From Silene latifolia (Eukaryota; Streptophyta; Magnoliopsida; Caryophyllales; Caryophyllaceae): a stretch of DNA of 64,000 nucleotides. Under the pieces are notes generated by a model. It was not told the origin of the DNA, did no database searches, and was given only the letters and a program-made list of their open reading frames with translations. The first letter of the stretch is position 1. Every line of letters begins with the position of its first letter. This document shows, piece after piece, positions 1 to 13,893 of this stretch. The DNA is taken from positions 69,969,634 through 70,033,633 of the forward strand of contig NC_133537.1 in NCBI RefSeq assembly GCF_048544455.1, given 5' to 3'. The position numbers and the translations under genes were made by a program.

Positions 1-337
1 CAATGATTTCAATTGTGAAAGCTTGATCCAAAATTGGTTTCTTCAAAAGATTAGGCAGATTAAACTCGACAACATCGCCGTCAATTCTAAAGGATAGCCG
101 CTTATTTCTCACATCAATCAACACTCCTCCGGTAGCCAAGAATGGTCTACCTACGATAATGGGGGTGTGGCTATCCTCTGGATTATCAAGGACAACAAAG
201 TCGGAAGGGACATAATGTTTACCAACTTTAACGGGTACATCTTCAAGCACCCCCATGGAGTGTTTGATAGATATATCCGCTAATTGAAGAGTCATGTTGG
301 TAGGTAACAATTCATTCATTCCAATTTTATTAGCAAT
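1..337 (-). pseudogene. Ty3/gypsy (Athila-like) retropepsin-region fragment
   Basis: Read on the minus strand, this is one open frame with the typical order of the aspartic-protease region of Athila/Tat-type Ty3 polyproteins: a segment on LADISIKHSMGVLEDV, then VKVGKHYVPSDFVVLD, then IIVGRPFLATGGVLIDV. The GRPFLAT-type motif and the LADxSIKxxxGVLEDV context are diagnostic of this domain. The gene continues beyond the left edge of the window. It stops abruptly at about 337, where sequence beginning TGTAACACCCC starts, so a later insertion appears to have cut it. No gag or reverse transcriptase is visible here. Confidence 0.8.
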
Positions 338-1254
338 TGTAACACCCCGTATTTTATTAAGTTGGATAAAATTCTTTTAATTGCTATTTTGAATTTAATT
401 ACATCATTTAACGATTTATATATTTATGCTTAGCTAATTAATTAATTTCATCATAATTCGATACGTTAATTTTAATAATCATTAATAAGTTTATTTAAAG
501 TTAGTTCGAGTTTATTGAAATTAGTTCGAGTTTATTTATTTAATAATTTCCGTTTCTTTACGAGTCCTTATGAAAGTTGTTTTAAGTAAACCCGAGATGG
601 ATTTTGGGAACAAAACCGTCCAATTAGCTATTTTGAGCTTATTTCACTAAATTAGCAATTTTTATTAATATCCGTTAGTTTTGTAAAAATCGCTAATAAT
701 TCCGATTCAAGATGATATTGTATTATTTACGTTAACTAGCTGAGTTTATTTTATTTTCACTCATTAAATTTATTTATTATTGATTCCGTTTTATTACTGA
801 AACTTTTACTTAAATCGGTTAAATTTAACTCGAAACGGTTTTAATAACGATCGAAGTTTCTTAACGACGAAGAAACGTACGTATAATAAATAGCAGGGTG
901 GTCGTCTGCTTCATTTCTTCATCCCTTCACGTCTTCTTCCTCCCTTTGTTCTTCTTTGTTCTTCTTTTCCTTCGTTTTAATTTTGATCTTCAAAATTGAT
1001 ACTGATGCTCCGTTTGTCATCCGTTTTCAATTATTTTTGTTCCATAGCGCTCCTTTCGTCGTTCTCGTCAATCCGTTGTAAGTAAAATTCATTTTCGTCA
1101 TGTATTTTTACAAACCCATTTATATTTTCAGCTTTATTTATGATAAGACGGTTGTATGTACTAAAATAGACGGTCTGGTAGAAGATTAAAAAGGTAACGA
1201 TAACGGATTACTCGATTTTACTTGTAAAATATGTTTATTTCGAATGCTGGTTAG

Positions 1255-1530
1255 TCTGTTTTATAATTAAGACGGTGTATAATTATATATAGGGATCCTT
1301 ATGGATGTTAATTAGTCAGTTGTATAGTTGAGATGGTGTATACTGATATGTGGAGATGATTGAGACGGTGTATACTGACCTCTAGGGATCATTTGGGATG
1401 CTAGCTAGTAAGTGGTATATTTAAGACGGTGTATCTTTGACATGTATGGATTGTTTTGGGTGATAATTGGTGTGTTTTATAGTTGAGACGGTGTATACCG
1501 ATTGTAGGGATTGTTTTGGACTAATTTGGA
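1255..1530. repeat. Degenerate tandem repeat with GACGGTGTATA core
   Basis: The motif GAGACGGTGTATA or a close variant recurs about every 60-80 bp (near 1270, 1330, 1365, 1425 and 1488). It is followed each time by a diverged stretch that often contains AGGGATC or GGATTG. The array is short and imperfect and lies in the transcribed-looking part of the LTR-like sequence. Confidence 0.55.
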
Positions 1531-2390
1531 CTCGTGTTGGGGCGATTTTTGTAGTCTTTAGGGTCTGTTTTTGAGTTGCTTTATACTTGTGGATTTCCGC
1601 TCTAAAACCGTTTTAAATACGGACTTAGTTGGCTCAGCTAGGACTGTTTTTAGGCGCGAGAATGGAGTCTTAAGGGGACGATTGGTACTCTGTTTTGGGC
1701 AGGGACGAGAGCTGTCATCGTGGGTTTTCACTTTGCATTTGAGGACTGAAGTTGGGGTCGAACTTAGGCATCTTTTGGGTTCTATTTTGGACTGATTTTT
1801 TGGGTCAGGTTATGAAATAGGGTGAAGGGTGACTATGGGTAGTCGGGTGGTGGTCATGTCGGACTCCCAGTGGCCTAGCTGTGGCCTGGCCGTGGCCTAA
1901 CTAAGTCACGAGTTTGAGGCCATGTGTAGTTGGTGGTTAGGCCGAGTTTGAGGTTGTCATAATAATTTTAGAGCCGTGTCTATAATTTGTTTTGACGCTA
2001 GTTTGGTTTATTTAAAATATAATTAAATTAATTTCCGTCTCATATTTTATATAAAGATAATTCGTTAATATCGTCCTTTCACATAATTATTTTTAGGTGG
2101 CTCATATGTGGTTGAAGATGAAGAGTAATTTTGGGTTTTAGAAGCTTTCTCAAGTTATTACTTGTCTCTTTGCTAGCGTAAGGTAACTATTCCGAGTTAC
2201 TCGACGAATTAATGTCACATTAGTAGTTAATGTGTGCCTGTTGTTTGTTAAGTGTTTAGGTGATTGATAATGTGTTACTTTCGTTTTTCACATGATAGAA
2301 ATTAGAAATAGCATGAGAATAATATTGCGATAAAATTTGTAATTTGGGCCAAAGCAGGCCAAGACTCTGAGCTGGGCCAGATTGACCGAA

Positions 2391-2516
2391 CGAGTTTGGT
2401 CAAACTAGGTTTAAACCAGTCAGCCTCGATTTGACCGATGACCCGTCGCGGGACTCGGGTCGAGGGTTTGTCTTTGAGGTGAGATTACTGGTTTAAACCT
2501 AGTTTGACCAAACTCG
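2391..2516. repeat. Perfect 30-bp inverted repeat with 66-bp loop
   Basis: The arm at 2391-2420 is exactly the reverse complement of 2487-2516. The loop is 66 bp and GC-rich compared with its surroundings. A competing short stem also exists between 2471-2479 and 2517-2525. A transcript would fold into a stable hairpin. It lies at the junction between the LTR-like sequence and the array of element F. Confidence 0.85.
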
Positions 2517-2529
2517 CCTCAAAGATGAA

Positions 2530-3300
2530 AAGTGTAATTTTAGTAACCTAGTTTGACCAGTCAAGAAAAGTGTAATTTTAGTCAAGAAAAGTATAATTTC
2601 AGTCCACTGAGAATGTAATTTTAGTCCATTGAGAGTGTAACATTAGTCCATAAGTCCAATGAGAATATAACCAAGTCCATTGAGAGTGTAACATTAGTCC
2701 AATAGAAGTAAGGGTAATTCTAGCAGAAAAAGTGTAATTCTAACGAAAAAAAGTGTAATTCTAACGAAAAAAAGTGTAATTCTAGCAGAAAAAAGTGTAA
2801 TTCTAATGAAAAAAAGTGTAATTCTAGCAGAAAAAAAGTGTAATTCTAACAGAAAAAAGTGTAATTCTAACGAAAAAAAGTGTAATTCTAAAGAAAAAAG
2901 TGTAATTTTAACGGTAAACACTTTTTTTCTGCTAGAATTACACTTTTTTCTTTAGAATTACACTTTTTTTCGTTAGAATTACACTTTTTTCTGTTAGAAT
3001 TATACTTTTTTCCGTTAGAATTACACTTTTTTCTGCTAGAATTACACTTTTTTTCATTAGAAAAAAGTGTAATTTTAGCAGAAGAAGTGTAATTCTAACG
3101 AGGAAAAAAGTGTAATTTTAACGAAAAAAAGTGTAATTTTAGCAGGAGAAGTGTAATTCTAACAGAAAAAAAGTGTAATTTTAACGGTAAAAAGTGTAAT
3201 TTTAACACGAAAAAAATGTAATTTTAACAGAGAAAAATGTAATTCTAATAGAAAAAATTGTAATTTTAATGGAGAAAAGTGTAACTTTAATAATAGAATT
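2530..3300. repeat. GTGTAATTYTA array with an internal inversion (palindrome)
   Basis: About 20-22 bp units with the core GTGTAATTCTA and an A-rich spacer run forward to about 2915. They then run in reverse complement from about 2933 to 3060, and forward again to about 3300. The inner units match pairwise in order around a centre near 2922, making a near-perfect palindrome with arms of about 120-130 bp and a loop of about 22 bp. Related single-orientation arrays occur in element G. Confidence 0.8.
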
Positions 3301-4512
3301 TTAATGGAGAAAAGTGAGTCCATGTCTTACATTTGAGTCCATAAGAAAATTCACAAAATAAAAACAAGAATGCGATTTTTTTTTATGTATAGAGAAAAGT
3401 TGTAACAAGAATGCGATTTTTTTTTTATGTATAGATGGTAATAAACAAGAATGCGATTTTTTTTTAAAATATACATAAAAACGAGATCTGAAAAAAATAG
3501 ATCTATTACCATCTATACATAAAAATGATATTTAACTTTAATAATAGGAAAAAATAACAAAAAAAACAAAAAAAAAAAAAAAAAGGAGTCGGTGAGGGTG
3601 GAATTGAAACCAAAAACACAAACCAACAAATTTGTATGCATGTGTATCAACAAATTTGTATGCATGTGTATCACACAAACCAAAAACATACACAAACCAA
3701 CAAATTTGAACAAAAAAAAAAAAAAAAAAAAAAAAAAAACGAGATCTGGAATTGAAAGACGGAAAAGAAAAAGAAAAAAGGTGTCGGTGAGGGTGGAAGC
3801 AGTCGGTGGAGGTATCGGTCAGAGGAGAGGCCGAGAGGTTCAGGGAGGGAGGTGGGAAGCAGGCGGCATGTGGTTGTGGTTGTTGGTGAGCGTGGGCCGC
3901 AAAGAAAGGAGGGATGGTTTCGGTGGTGTGTAGCAGTGGCGGTGGTGGTGGCTTTTTTTGGTGGTGGTGGTGGGTAGAAGTGGTGGTGGTGTTGTTGGGT
4001 GCGTGGCGGCAGGGGTGGTTTCGGTGGGGTTATGGGGTGTCGTGGTGGGGTTGTGGTGTTAGTCGGTGGGGTGTGTGATGGGGTTGTCGGCAGATCTGAC
4101 ATAAGGGGGGAGGTGGTGGTGGTCGTGGGGGGAGGTGCCCGCGTGGGGTGGTGGTGGTGGGGTGGACGCGGCACAGTGGCAGCGGGGTGGGAGAAAAAGG
4201 GGGGGAATTTTGGGATTTTTTTGATTTTGAATTTGTTTGGTTTTTTAGAGAGGAGAGGTTTTTGAGAGATAAAAAATGGGTGAAATTATGAGATATGAGA
4301 GAGAAGTGGTGTTTTGGAAAAGTATATATATTAAATTAGTAGTTAATTAGGAAGAGTTGGTGATTAATTAGTATAGGTAGTGAGAGAGTGGGTTTAATGA
4401 GCTTTAATCCCTCCTTTTTTGCTTTCAATCTCAACCCTCCATCTTCCTCATCCAATGGCTCTAAAGGGAACTTATGGACTCAAGTGTAAGAGGTGGACTT
4501 AGATGATCTTAT

Positions 4513-4514
<2 letters not shown>
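2531..4514 (-). mobile_element. TA-flanked TIR element F (truncated or rearranged)
   Basis: The right end, read on the minus strand, starts at a (TA)n tract. It reads GATCAT, then a GTCC-type motif, then GAGTCCATAAG, then AGCCATTGGAT. This closely matches the left end of element G at 43584. Inside come a pyrimidine-rich leader, a GGT/CCA-rich low-complexity region (3880-4190) and the same TTACAC-type array as in G. A partial TIR-like copy in the opposite orientation lies at 3316-3346, but the true left end is unclear. No transposase is visible; long minus-strand frames here are Pro/His/Thr low complexity and probably not proteins. Confidence 0.5.
3358..3525. repeat. Three direct repeats with AATGCGATTTTTTTT, plus 18-bp inverted repeat
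   Basis: The unit ACAAGAATGCGATTTTTTTT followed by TATGTATAG or a variant occurs three times at about 3364, 3403 and 3445. TATGTATAGATGGTAATA (about 3429-3450) is repeated inverted at about 3505-3523. This is a local rearrangement inside element F. Confidence 0.6.

Positions 4515-4603
<89 letters not shown>
4515..4603. repeat. (TA)n microsatellite between elements F and B
   Basis: About 88 bp of pure TA. The TIR of element F ends on its left and the TIR of element B starts on its right. Confidence 0.95.
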
Positions 4604-6392
<1,789 letters not shown>

Positions 6393-6692
6393 AGAGTTTT
6401 TTCGAGCGATCTGAGAGCGTCCACATCATCAAAAATTAATTTAGGAAAGTATTATAAATAATAATTTTTGATGTAAAAAATAAAGTGGGGAATCTTTTAA
6501 TTATTATAATATATATTTCCTAAATTATATTCAAGTGATATTTCCAATTTTTATATCAAACTTTTACATTTCACTTGGCAAAAAAGTATCGTTAAAAAAA
6601 TTATTAAAATAATATAATTAGCTTCGTGGTAAAAAAAATGTTATCATTAGAGTATAGATTTCATATTATTTGCACATATTAAAACTTCTTAC

Positions 6693-7963
6693 TGTTAGTA
6701 TTCATTAATCTCATTAATTTACATATTCATATATGTCACACTTTAATTTAGTCATAAAATTAAAACTAGATCTTATGCATGCAAACTTAAACAAGAGTAG
6801 AGAAGAAATTATCAATTCTTACATTGAGGTTTCAGATATTAAGGCACAAATGAGTTCTCCTTCTCACTTGTTCTTGAGCTTTCCTAATAATGGATGAACA
6901 AAAGGATCCAAAGTAGAATCCCTCCCAAAAGTTTTATACCCAAGGTAACCTCTTAAAAGACTAATATTATTAGATCTAGAACAATATTAATCTTACTAAA
7001 AATGACCCAAAATATTTGTTTTGGTCTCTTGTTATTCGGCCAAGAGAGGAAGATTTTTGAGATTTTATTTCTCTAATTTTTCATAAAATGTAGAGAGAGT
7101 ATTAATAATTTCTTACACTAGAAATTATGTTGTGAAGTAGTGAATAATTAAGAGAGAAACCATTGGCATTTTACACCTCCAAAAACCGGTTGGCATAGGT
7201 AGAGTAGAGCCAATGCATGAGCTTGTTATTCTACCCAAGAAAGAATAGGTATGCATGGCTATATTAGGTTGCAATCATCATGTTTTCCACTTAGAAATAA
7301 TTAACACAATTTAAACCTAATACTCCCTCCATTTTCGGCACTCATATAAAATGGGAGGTCCATTTTATATTTGTCATTTGTCAATTGTCACATGTTGCTA
7401 GTCATGTGTAATTGTAATGTATTTTTAACATATTAAAAATCAACGTATTAATAAAAATACGTCATGTACAAAATCGACTTAGTAATTCATAATTACTTGT
7501 ACCAAAACGGTTTATCAATTATAAATCACAACGTCTTGTATTTATAATAAATTATTCATTCAATTTCAATTGTTTCATAAACAATAATTTTATCTAAGTA
7601 ATAAAACAATTTGATTACTTAGACCGTATCTTATTTAATCGAATTACAATAAGACACGTCAATAATACTCACAAAATCGTCCGTCAATTTTAAGCAATTT
7701 AATTAACCCGTATCGACATACGATCAATTAAATAATCAATTAAGAGTGTCACTCTTTAGGTATGACCTAAGGGGATCAACTGATCACCACCGTCGCACGA
7801 CAGTAATGTCAAACTCTAGTCAGCCAATCATTATCGATATGTATGGACTAGTTGACTGTAAAATATTACATCTCACATGTATTCTTAAAATGAGATTTAA
7901 ACATGTGATCATCATGATCAACAGTTGTGATCGCATTATTGTCGGAGGACGCATATTCCAACA
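6693..7963 (-). mobile_element. Solo LTR, copy 1
   Basis: A 1271-bp block starts TG and ends CA and is flanked by a perfect 5-bp duplication, CTTAC (6688-6692 and 7964-7968). Read on the minus strand it begins TGTTGGAATATGCGTCC, the usual style of an LTR start. It is homologous to copy 2 at 9626-10912, most clearly in its right third (GATCAACTGA, CACCACCGTC and GTCAAACTCTAG are shared). No internal retrotransposon domain is present. It begins inside a diverged repeat of the Helitron-like segment. Confidence 0.85.
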
Positions 7964-9059
7964 CTTACTATGTAAAATTGTGTAATTTTTAGTATGTTTT
8001 GTCCCATATAGGAAAATAACGTAGGTGTGGTGAATATACTACATAAAAATAGTAGAATTGTTCCACATCGAAAGATTAGTATTAGGTGATGTGATCCTAT
8101 GATTATAAATAGGAGGCATATTTGGAACTTATGTATCCACCCAAAAAAATTTGAGTCTCATAAATATTATTTTAAAGAGCTCTTAAGATTTTCTATCATT
8201 ATCTACGATATGATATAAAAAAATAAAGTGGAAATCGTTGGGAACTACCCGGGAAAGAGCTAAGAACATGAACAAGAAAATCAAAAAATACAAAACTAAA
8301 GGTTTTACTAATGGTAGTCTCCTGACAAGTACAAAACTAAAGATTTTATTAATGGTTGTCTTCTAAATGCAGTAATAGAGCGTTACTGAGTCGTTATATG
8401 TACGATGTAGAGATCTCTATCTAATGATCGAGACTAAGTAGTTTTACCTTCAAAGAAAAATAATATGTATACAATAGTGGTTTTTTTTTAAGAAGAGACA
8501 CGTACTTCTTGGTATGTTATATCTTTCACATTGAAAAATAATGTAGGCATGATGAACTACTACGTCTAAATAATTAAATTATGTATCTCACATCGAAAGA
8601 ATAGTATACGGTAGGGTGATTCTATAAATATAAATAGGAGGCATCCTTGAAACCTAGGTATTAACCCAAAATTTTTTGATATAAAAGATATGTACTTTTT
8701 AGCATGTTATATGTCCCACATTGAAAAATAATGTAGGTGTGGTGAATATATTATGTATAAATAATAGAATTTTCCCATATATATACATTTTCTATATTAT
8801 ATTAAAGTGATGTTTATAATTTTGATATAAAAACTTTATATTTCATTTGACAAAAAAGGATCGTATGAAAATTATATAATTAGATTGTGACAAAAAAAAA
8901 TGTTATCATTAGAGTGTAGATTGTATTGTATTTTCTCATTATTAAATCAGGTTGATGTCAAAGTAGGTGCGGAAAAAATGGTGTACTTAGTATGTTATTT
9001 GTCCTACATTGAAAAGTAATGTAAGTGTGGTGAACATACTATGTATAAATATTAGAATT

Positions 9060-9110
9060 GTCCCACATCGGAAGATTACCATAGGCAGAGTGATTTTATG
9101 ATTATAAATA
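9060..9110 (+). promoter_or_regulatory. USE (GTCCCACATCG) plus TATAAATA, snRNA-type
   Basis: The sequence matches the plant snRNA upstream element RTCCCACATCG exactly. TATAAATA follows after 32 bp, close to the spacing known for Pol II-type plant snRNA promoters (about one helical turn more than U6). Activity is inference. Confidence 0.5.
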
Positions 9111-9625
9111 GAAGTCATAACCCAAAATCTTTTGATTCTCTTATGTATTGTCAGAGAGAACTCTTAAAAGAATTTGTATTACTATCTCTACAATAATGAT
9201 TTCTAACCTAAGTTAATCTTTGGAAAATCTTTTAGTTATTATAATATATACTTTGTATTCCTTAATTTATATTCAAGTGATGTTTCTAATTTTTATATAA
9301 AAACTTTTACATTTCATTTGACAAAATAATGTCGGTAAAAAAATTATGAAAATAATATTATTAGATTAATGGTAAGAAATGTTATCATTAGAGTATATAT
9401 AGATTTCATATAATTTGCACATATTAAAGATGGTGCATTTCATAGTATGTTATATGTCTCACATTGAAAAATAATATAGTGTGACAAATATACTACATAT
9501 AAAAAAAATAGAATTTTTTCACATCGAAATATAGCATAAGGTGGGTGATTCTATGATTATAAATAAGAGGTGTCCTTGGAACTTAGGCATCAACCCAAAA
9601 TCTTTTGAGTCTCTTAAGTATTATC

Positions 9626-10912
9626 TGATAGGTTCATATACCTATTATTAGACTCTTCTAATAGTGAACTAATTAACTTCTTAATTTGTGTTCTTTAGAT
9701 CTAGTGCATGCATAACAAAATAAGAGATTAATAAGAAAAACAATGTCTCTTACATTGTAAATTTCGGATTTATGGGCACAAGTAAGGTCTCCTACCTTCA
9801 CTTGTTCTTGAGCTATAATGAGTATTAGGATAATCCTCCAAAATCCCAATGTAGAGATTCTCCTCTTGATTGCACCCAAGATTAGCCCTTATCTCTACTA
9901 AATAATATTAACTAGATATTTATTTAGTAGTCTACCTTAAAATTGATTACTTATACTCATATATTACACTAATAATATTAATAATCTCATTGAACAATTT
10001 GAATCAAAATTTCTCAAGTTTTGGTGAAAGAGAAAAGAATATATGTGAGAAAGTGTGCATGTAAATGAATGAACATGCATAAAGAGAATAAGTAGAGAAC
10101 AAAAATTCTCTAAATGAGAAGGAGGTGTACCGGTTTTGGAAGGGAGGAGGACCAATATATAGTCTTTCACTTTTCCTTTTTGTTCTTATCTAAACATTAG
10201 GTGTAAGACTAGGCTAGAGTACTCATCACATATATCATACACTATAAACAAATGCAAACAAACAAAAGCCATTTCATCCTACCCAAAACCGGTTTCTCCT
10301 CATAAAATGGACTTCCATTTTATTTTGTCAATTTGTCATTTGTCACACAATATGTCACATGTAGTATGTTACATGTTATTAATTAATTTAAATGCATATT
10401 TATCAAATAAATATCATTAAATCACATATAACAAATTGACTAGTGATACTTGATCACATAAATAAAATGGGTCATATAATTATAATTCACAACATCTTGT
10501 AATTATAATCAACCATTCATTCTCATCTCTATTGTTTTACAAACAATAAACAATTTAGTAATAAAATATTTGAATTACTAAAATAAATCTTATTTAATCC
10601 CATTACAATAAGACATTAATATTCTCTCTCACAATTGAATTGTTCAATTTTAAGGAATTGATTAACTTGTATCGTCATACAATTAATCAACTTTACTGAT
10701 AAGGGCATCATCCTTTAGGTGTGACCTTAAGGGATCAACTGACCACCACCGTCATATGACAGTAACGTCAAACTCTAGCAAGCCAATCATTACCGATTAA
10801 TGTTGATCAATTGACTATTTAATTTATTATCCCTTTCGTATTCTTATTATGAGATTTAATTATGATATTAAATCATGTGATCGCACTATTGTTGAGGACA
10901 CATACTCCAACA
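9626..10912 (-). mobile_element. Solo LTR, copy 2
   Basis: A 1287-bp block starts TG and ends CA and is flanked by TTATC (9621-9625) and TTGTC (10913-10917), a 5-bp duplication with one mismatch. On the minus strand it begins TGTTGGAGTATGTGTCC and aligns with copy 1. It interrupts a USE/TATA repeat: the tail reads AAGTATT before it and resumes TCTTGGAAAGCTCTTAA after it. Confidence 0.85.
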
Positions 10913-11499
10913 TTGTCTTGGAAAGCTCTTAAAAGTTTATATCATTATATTTTCTACCTATAAATTTTATATGTCCCATATTGAAAAATAATGTAGGTGT
11001 GGTAAATATACTACGTTTAAATAATATAATTAGAATTGTGTTAAAAAAAATTCTATCATTAGAGTATAGGTTCATATCATTTGCACATATTTTCATTATG
11101 ATAAAAAAAAAATAGAAAACAAACGTATGAATATTAATAGATAATATAGTATTTGCTTATTATTAAACCGGGTTGGATGTCGAATTAGGTTCAAAAAATA
11201 TGGTGTACTTTTAAATATGTTATTCGTCTCACATTGAAAAATAATGTAGGTGTGATAAATATATACTACGTATAAATAGTTGAATTGTCCCACATCAGAA
11301 GATTATCATAAGGTGGAGTGATCCCATGATTATAAATAAGATTTATCCTTGGAACTTAGGTATCACCCCAAATATATTGAATCTCTCAAAGTATACTTAT
11401 TATATATGAGACTTTAAACATAATCTTAAATTAAATGTTAAATTTTTAAAGTTTTAACATTTTTTTAGGTGGGAGAAAGAGCGATAAAATGGTCAATAT

Positions 11500-11930
11500 T
11501 ATAACGCAAATTTTTCATGGTACCCTCGAATTTTGGTAGATTACACATAATACCTCTAATTTAAAGTTTCTACATATAATACCCTTGTGTTTACTTTTTT
11601 TCATAACGTCGTTACTCCTGTGAGTAATAAGATGAGTAATTGAGCATGCTATGCGATTTGTGTTTTGTTATTTAGGTATTAAATGTTAGTTTATTAAATA
11701 AAATATGGATTTAGGAATTAGATGATAAAGTGTTTGTGTAATAGATAACAAAAGAAAAAGGCGTCACAAGTCATAGGAGTAATGGCGTTATGACGGAAGT
11801 TGTCAAATGGTATTCTGAGAAAGAAAAATGTGAACACAGGGATACCATTTGTAGAAACTTAAAATTAGGAGTACCATGTGTAATCTATCAAAGTTCAAGG
11901 TTACCATGAGAAATTTTCAATGTTATAATT
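11500..11930. mobile_element. Foldback element with about 100-bp inverted termini
   Basis: The left arm (TTTTTCATGGTACC, then TAGATTACACAT, then AAGTTTCTACA) is matched inverted by the right arm (TGTAGAAACTTAAAATTAGG, then ATGTGTAATCTATCA, then GGTTACCATGAGAAA). The central region contains related sense and antisense halves around CATAACGTCGTTACTCC. No ORF is present. A clean target duplication could not be assigned. Confidence 0.7.
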
Positions 11931-12008
11931 ATATAGTTAATTAAATTTTCATTTAAAAGAGAGAGATATCCATACCAATAAAACAATAAAGGGGGTATTA
12001 TTTTTTAA

Positions 12009-12180
12009 TTGTTATTTTATTGTCACGCCATCAAACTTAACGTCCATCTAACAACCTTTACATTAAGGGGTACCATGGGCAAAAAAATGGAACCTCAAGG
12101 GTACAATTGGCAGATTCTTAAAAGTAGGGGTAACATGGAAAATATGACAAAATTAAGGGGTACCATGAGAAATTTCTGTA
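12009..12180. repeat. Partial relative of the foldback element
   Basis: AAGGGGTACCATG occurs twice (about 12064 and 12156) with TAGGGGTAACATGG between. The right end ACCATGAGAAATTTC matches the right arm of the 11500-11930 element. The 92-residue frame that covers it is repeat-derived, not a gene. Confidence 0.5.
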
Positions 12181-12432
12181 TCTTAATTATGATAAAAAAA
12201 AATGAAGAAAAACAACATACAAATATTAATGGAGAGTACTTGATCATATTAAAAAATTTAAATATAACTATTAGATATAATGAGTAGCAATTGTTTGTAT
12301 TCGGTATTCGGGATCTGGTTGGATGTCGAACTAAGTGCAAAAAAGATGGTGTAATTCTGAGTATGTTATTTATCCCACATTGAAAAACAATGTAGGTTTA
12401 ATGAATATATACTACGTATAAATAGTAGAATT

Positions 12433-12484
12433 GTCCCACATCGATTGATTAGTATAAAGTGGGGTGATTATATGATTATAAATA
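12433..12484 (+). promoter_or_regulatory. USE (GTCCCACATCG) plus TATAAATA, snRNA-type
   Basis: Exact USE match, with TATAAATA 33 bp downstream. The preceding module at about 12373 has ATCCCACATTG and its own TATAAATA. Confidence 0.5.
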
Positions 12485-13781
12485 AGAGTTCACTCACATA
12501 TATATTAATCTTTTATTTTTTTTGAAAGAGATATTTTAATAATATGTAAACAAATCATTAGACATAGAATGTAAACATTAAACCCTTATAACATTTTTTT
12601 GGTATTATAAATAAGTTAATTACCCCGTTGCAACGCACGAGCATTCAAACTAGTATATTTATAAAAGAGACTTTTTTCGAGCAATTCTAAGCTGTCCACA
12701 TCATCAAAAATCAATTTAGGAAAGTATCATAAATAATATTTTTTGATGTAAAAAGTAAAGTAAAAAATCTTCTAATTATTATAATATATATTTCCTAAAT
12801 TATATTTAAGTGATTTTTCTAATTTTTATATAAATACTTTTTACATTTCATTTGAAGAAAAAAGTATCGTTACAAAAATTGTGAAAATAGTATAATTAGA
12901 TTCGTCGTAAAAAAATTCTATCACTAGAGTATAGATTTCATATTATTTGCACATATTAAATGTGATATACTTCTTAGTATTTTATATATTCCACATTGAA
13001 CATATATAAATAATAAAATTGTCTCACATCGGATGATTAGCATAAGGTGGGGTGATCCTATGATTATAAATAGAAGACATCATTGGAATTTATTTATCAT
13101 CCCAAAATCTTTTGAGTCTCTTAAATATTGTCTTAGAGAGTTCTTAAAAGTTTATATCATCATCTTCACAATATGATATAAAAAATAATGTAGAGAATGT
13201 TTTAATTATTATAATAATATTTTCTATATTAAAATGAGTTATAATGTTTATAATGTTTTAGTTATTCAATTTAATGAGAATGAGAATATAAAAATGAGTT
13301 AGGTATGATTTCATTACAATGGGACCAACTCAATGCATATTAGTCAAACAATTAAGCGGATAATAGTGGAAGAAATCCAAGTATAGCAAAAAGCTCATGG
13401 TTCAGCTACCATCTTAGTTCTAGGAACTGCCAACACACTCATAATAAAATGTTACAAAAACATTTTCCTAAAAGACTCATAGGCCATAACGGCTTATGTA
13501 GTCTTAATACCAAATTTATTTGTATTTTGTTATCACGAATTTTTATCTGAGACGGAATTATCCGTTTTCAATCTTTTTTTTGTTTAAATAGGTACTTAAC
13601 TTAAAAGACTTACAAACAGAGTTCATACATCAATTAAGGGGATGTCGAACTAGGTGCGAAAAAGATGATTTACTTCTTAGTATGTTATATGTCACACATT
13701 GAAAAATAATGTAGATGTGGTGAACATACTACGTATAAATAGTAGAAAAGGTGGGATCATCCTATTATAAATAGTAGAATT

Positions 13782-13833
13782 GTCCCACATCGAAAGATTA
13801 ACATAAGGTGTGCTAATCCTATTATTATAAATA
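13782..13833 (+). promoter_or_regulatory. USE plus TATAAATA, first of a tandem duplicate
   Basis: GTCCCACATCG at 13782-13792 and TATAAATA at 13826-13833, with 33 bp between. This module and the next are about 60-bp near-identical tandem copies. Confidence 0.55.
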
Positions 13834-13841
13834 GTAGAATT

Positions 13842-13893
13842 GTCCCACATCGAAAGATTAACATAATGTGGGATGATCATTTGATTATAAATA
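13842..13893 (+). promoter_or_regulatory. USE plus TATAAATA, second of a tandem duplicate
   Basis: GTCCCACATCG at 13842-13852 and TATAAATA at 13886-13893, again 33 bp apart. The preserved spacing comes from the recent 60-bp duplication. Confidence 0.55.

Larger units (their letters stand above)
338..2530. mobile_element. LTR-like sequence beginning TGTAACACCCC
   Basis: The sequence starts with TGTAACACCCC directly where the protease fragment is cut. That is a common start for plant Ty3/gypsy LTRs. A TATA-like tract (about 884-893) is followed by a pyrimidine-rich leader, as expected of an LTR promoter or a gene 5' end. No ORF here resembles a protein, and the 74-residue frame at 1571-1795 has no recognisable features. 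I could not find a matching right end or a target duplication (GCAAT would be expected), so the right boundary is arbitrary. Confidence 0.4.

Noticed and set aside
3671-4174. Minus-strand 167-residue Pro/His/Thr-rich frame
   Set aside because: It is a reading of GGT/GTG low-complexity DNA in element F with no domain and no support beyond composition.
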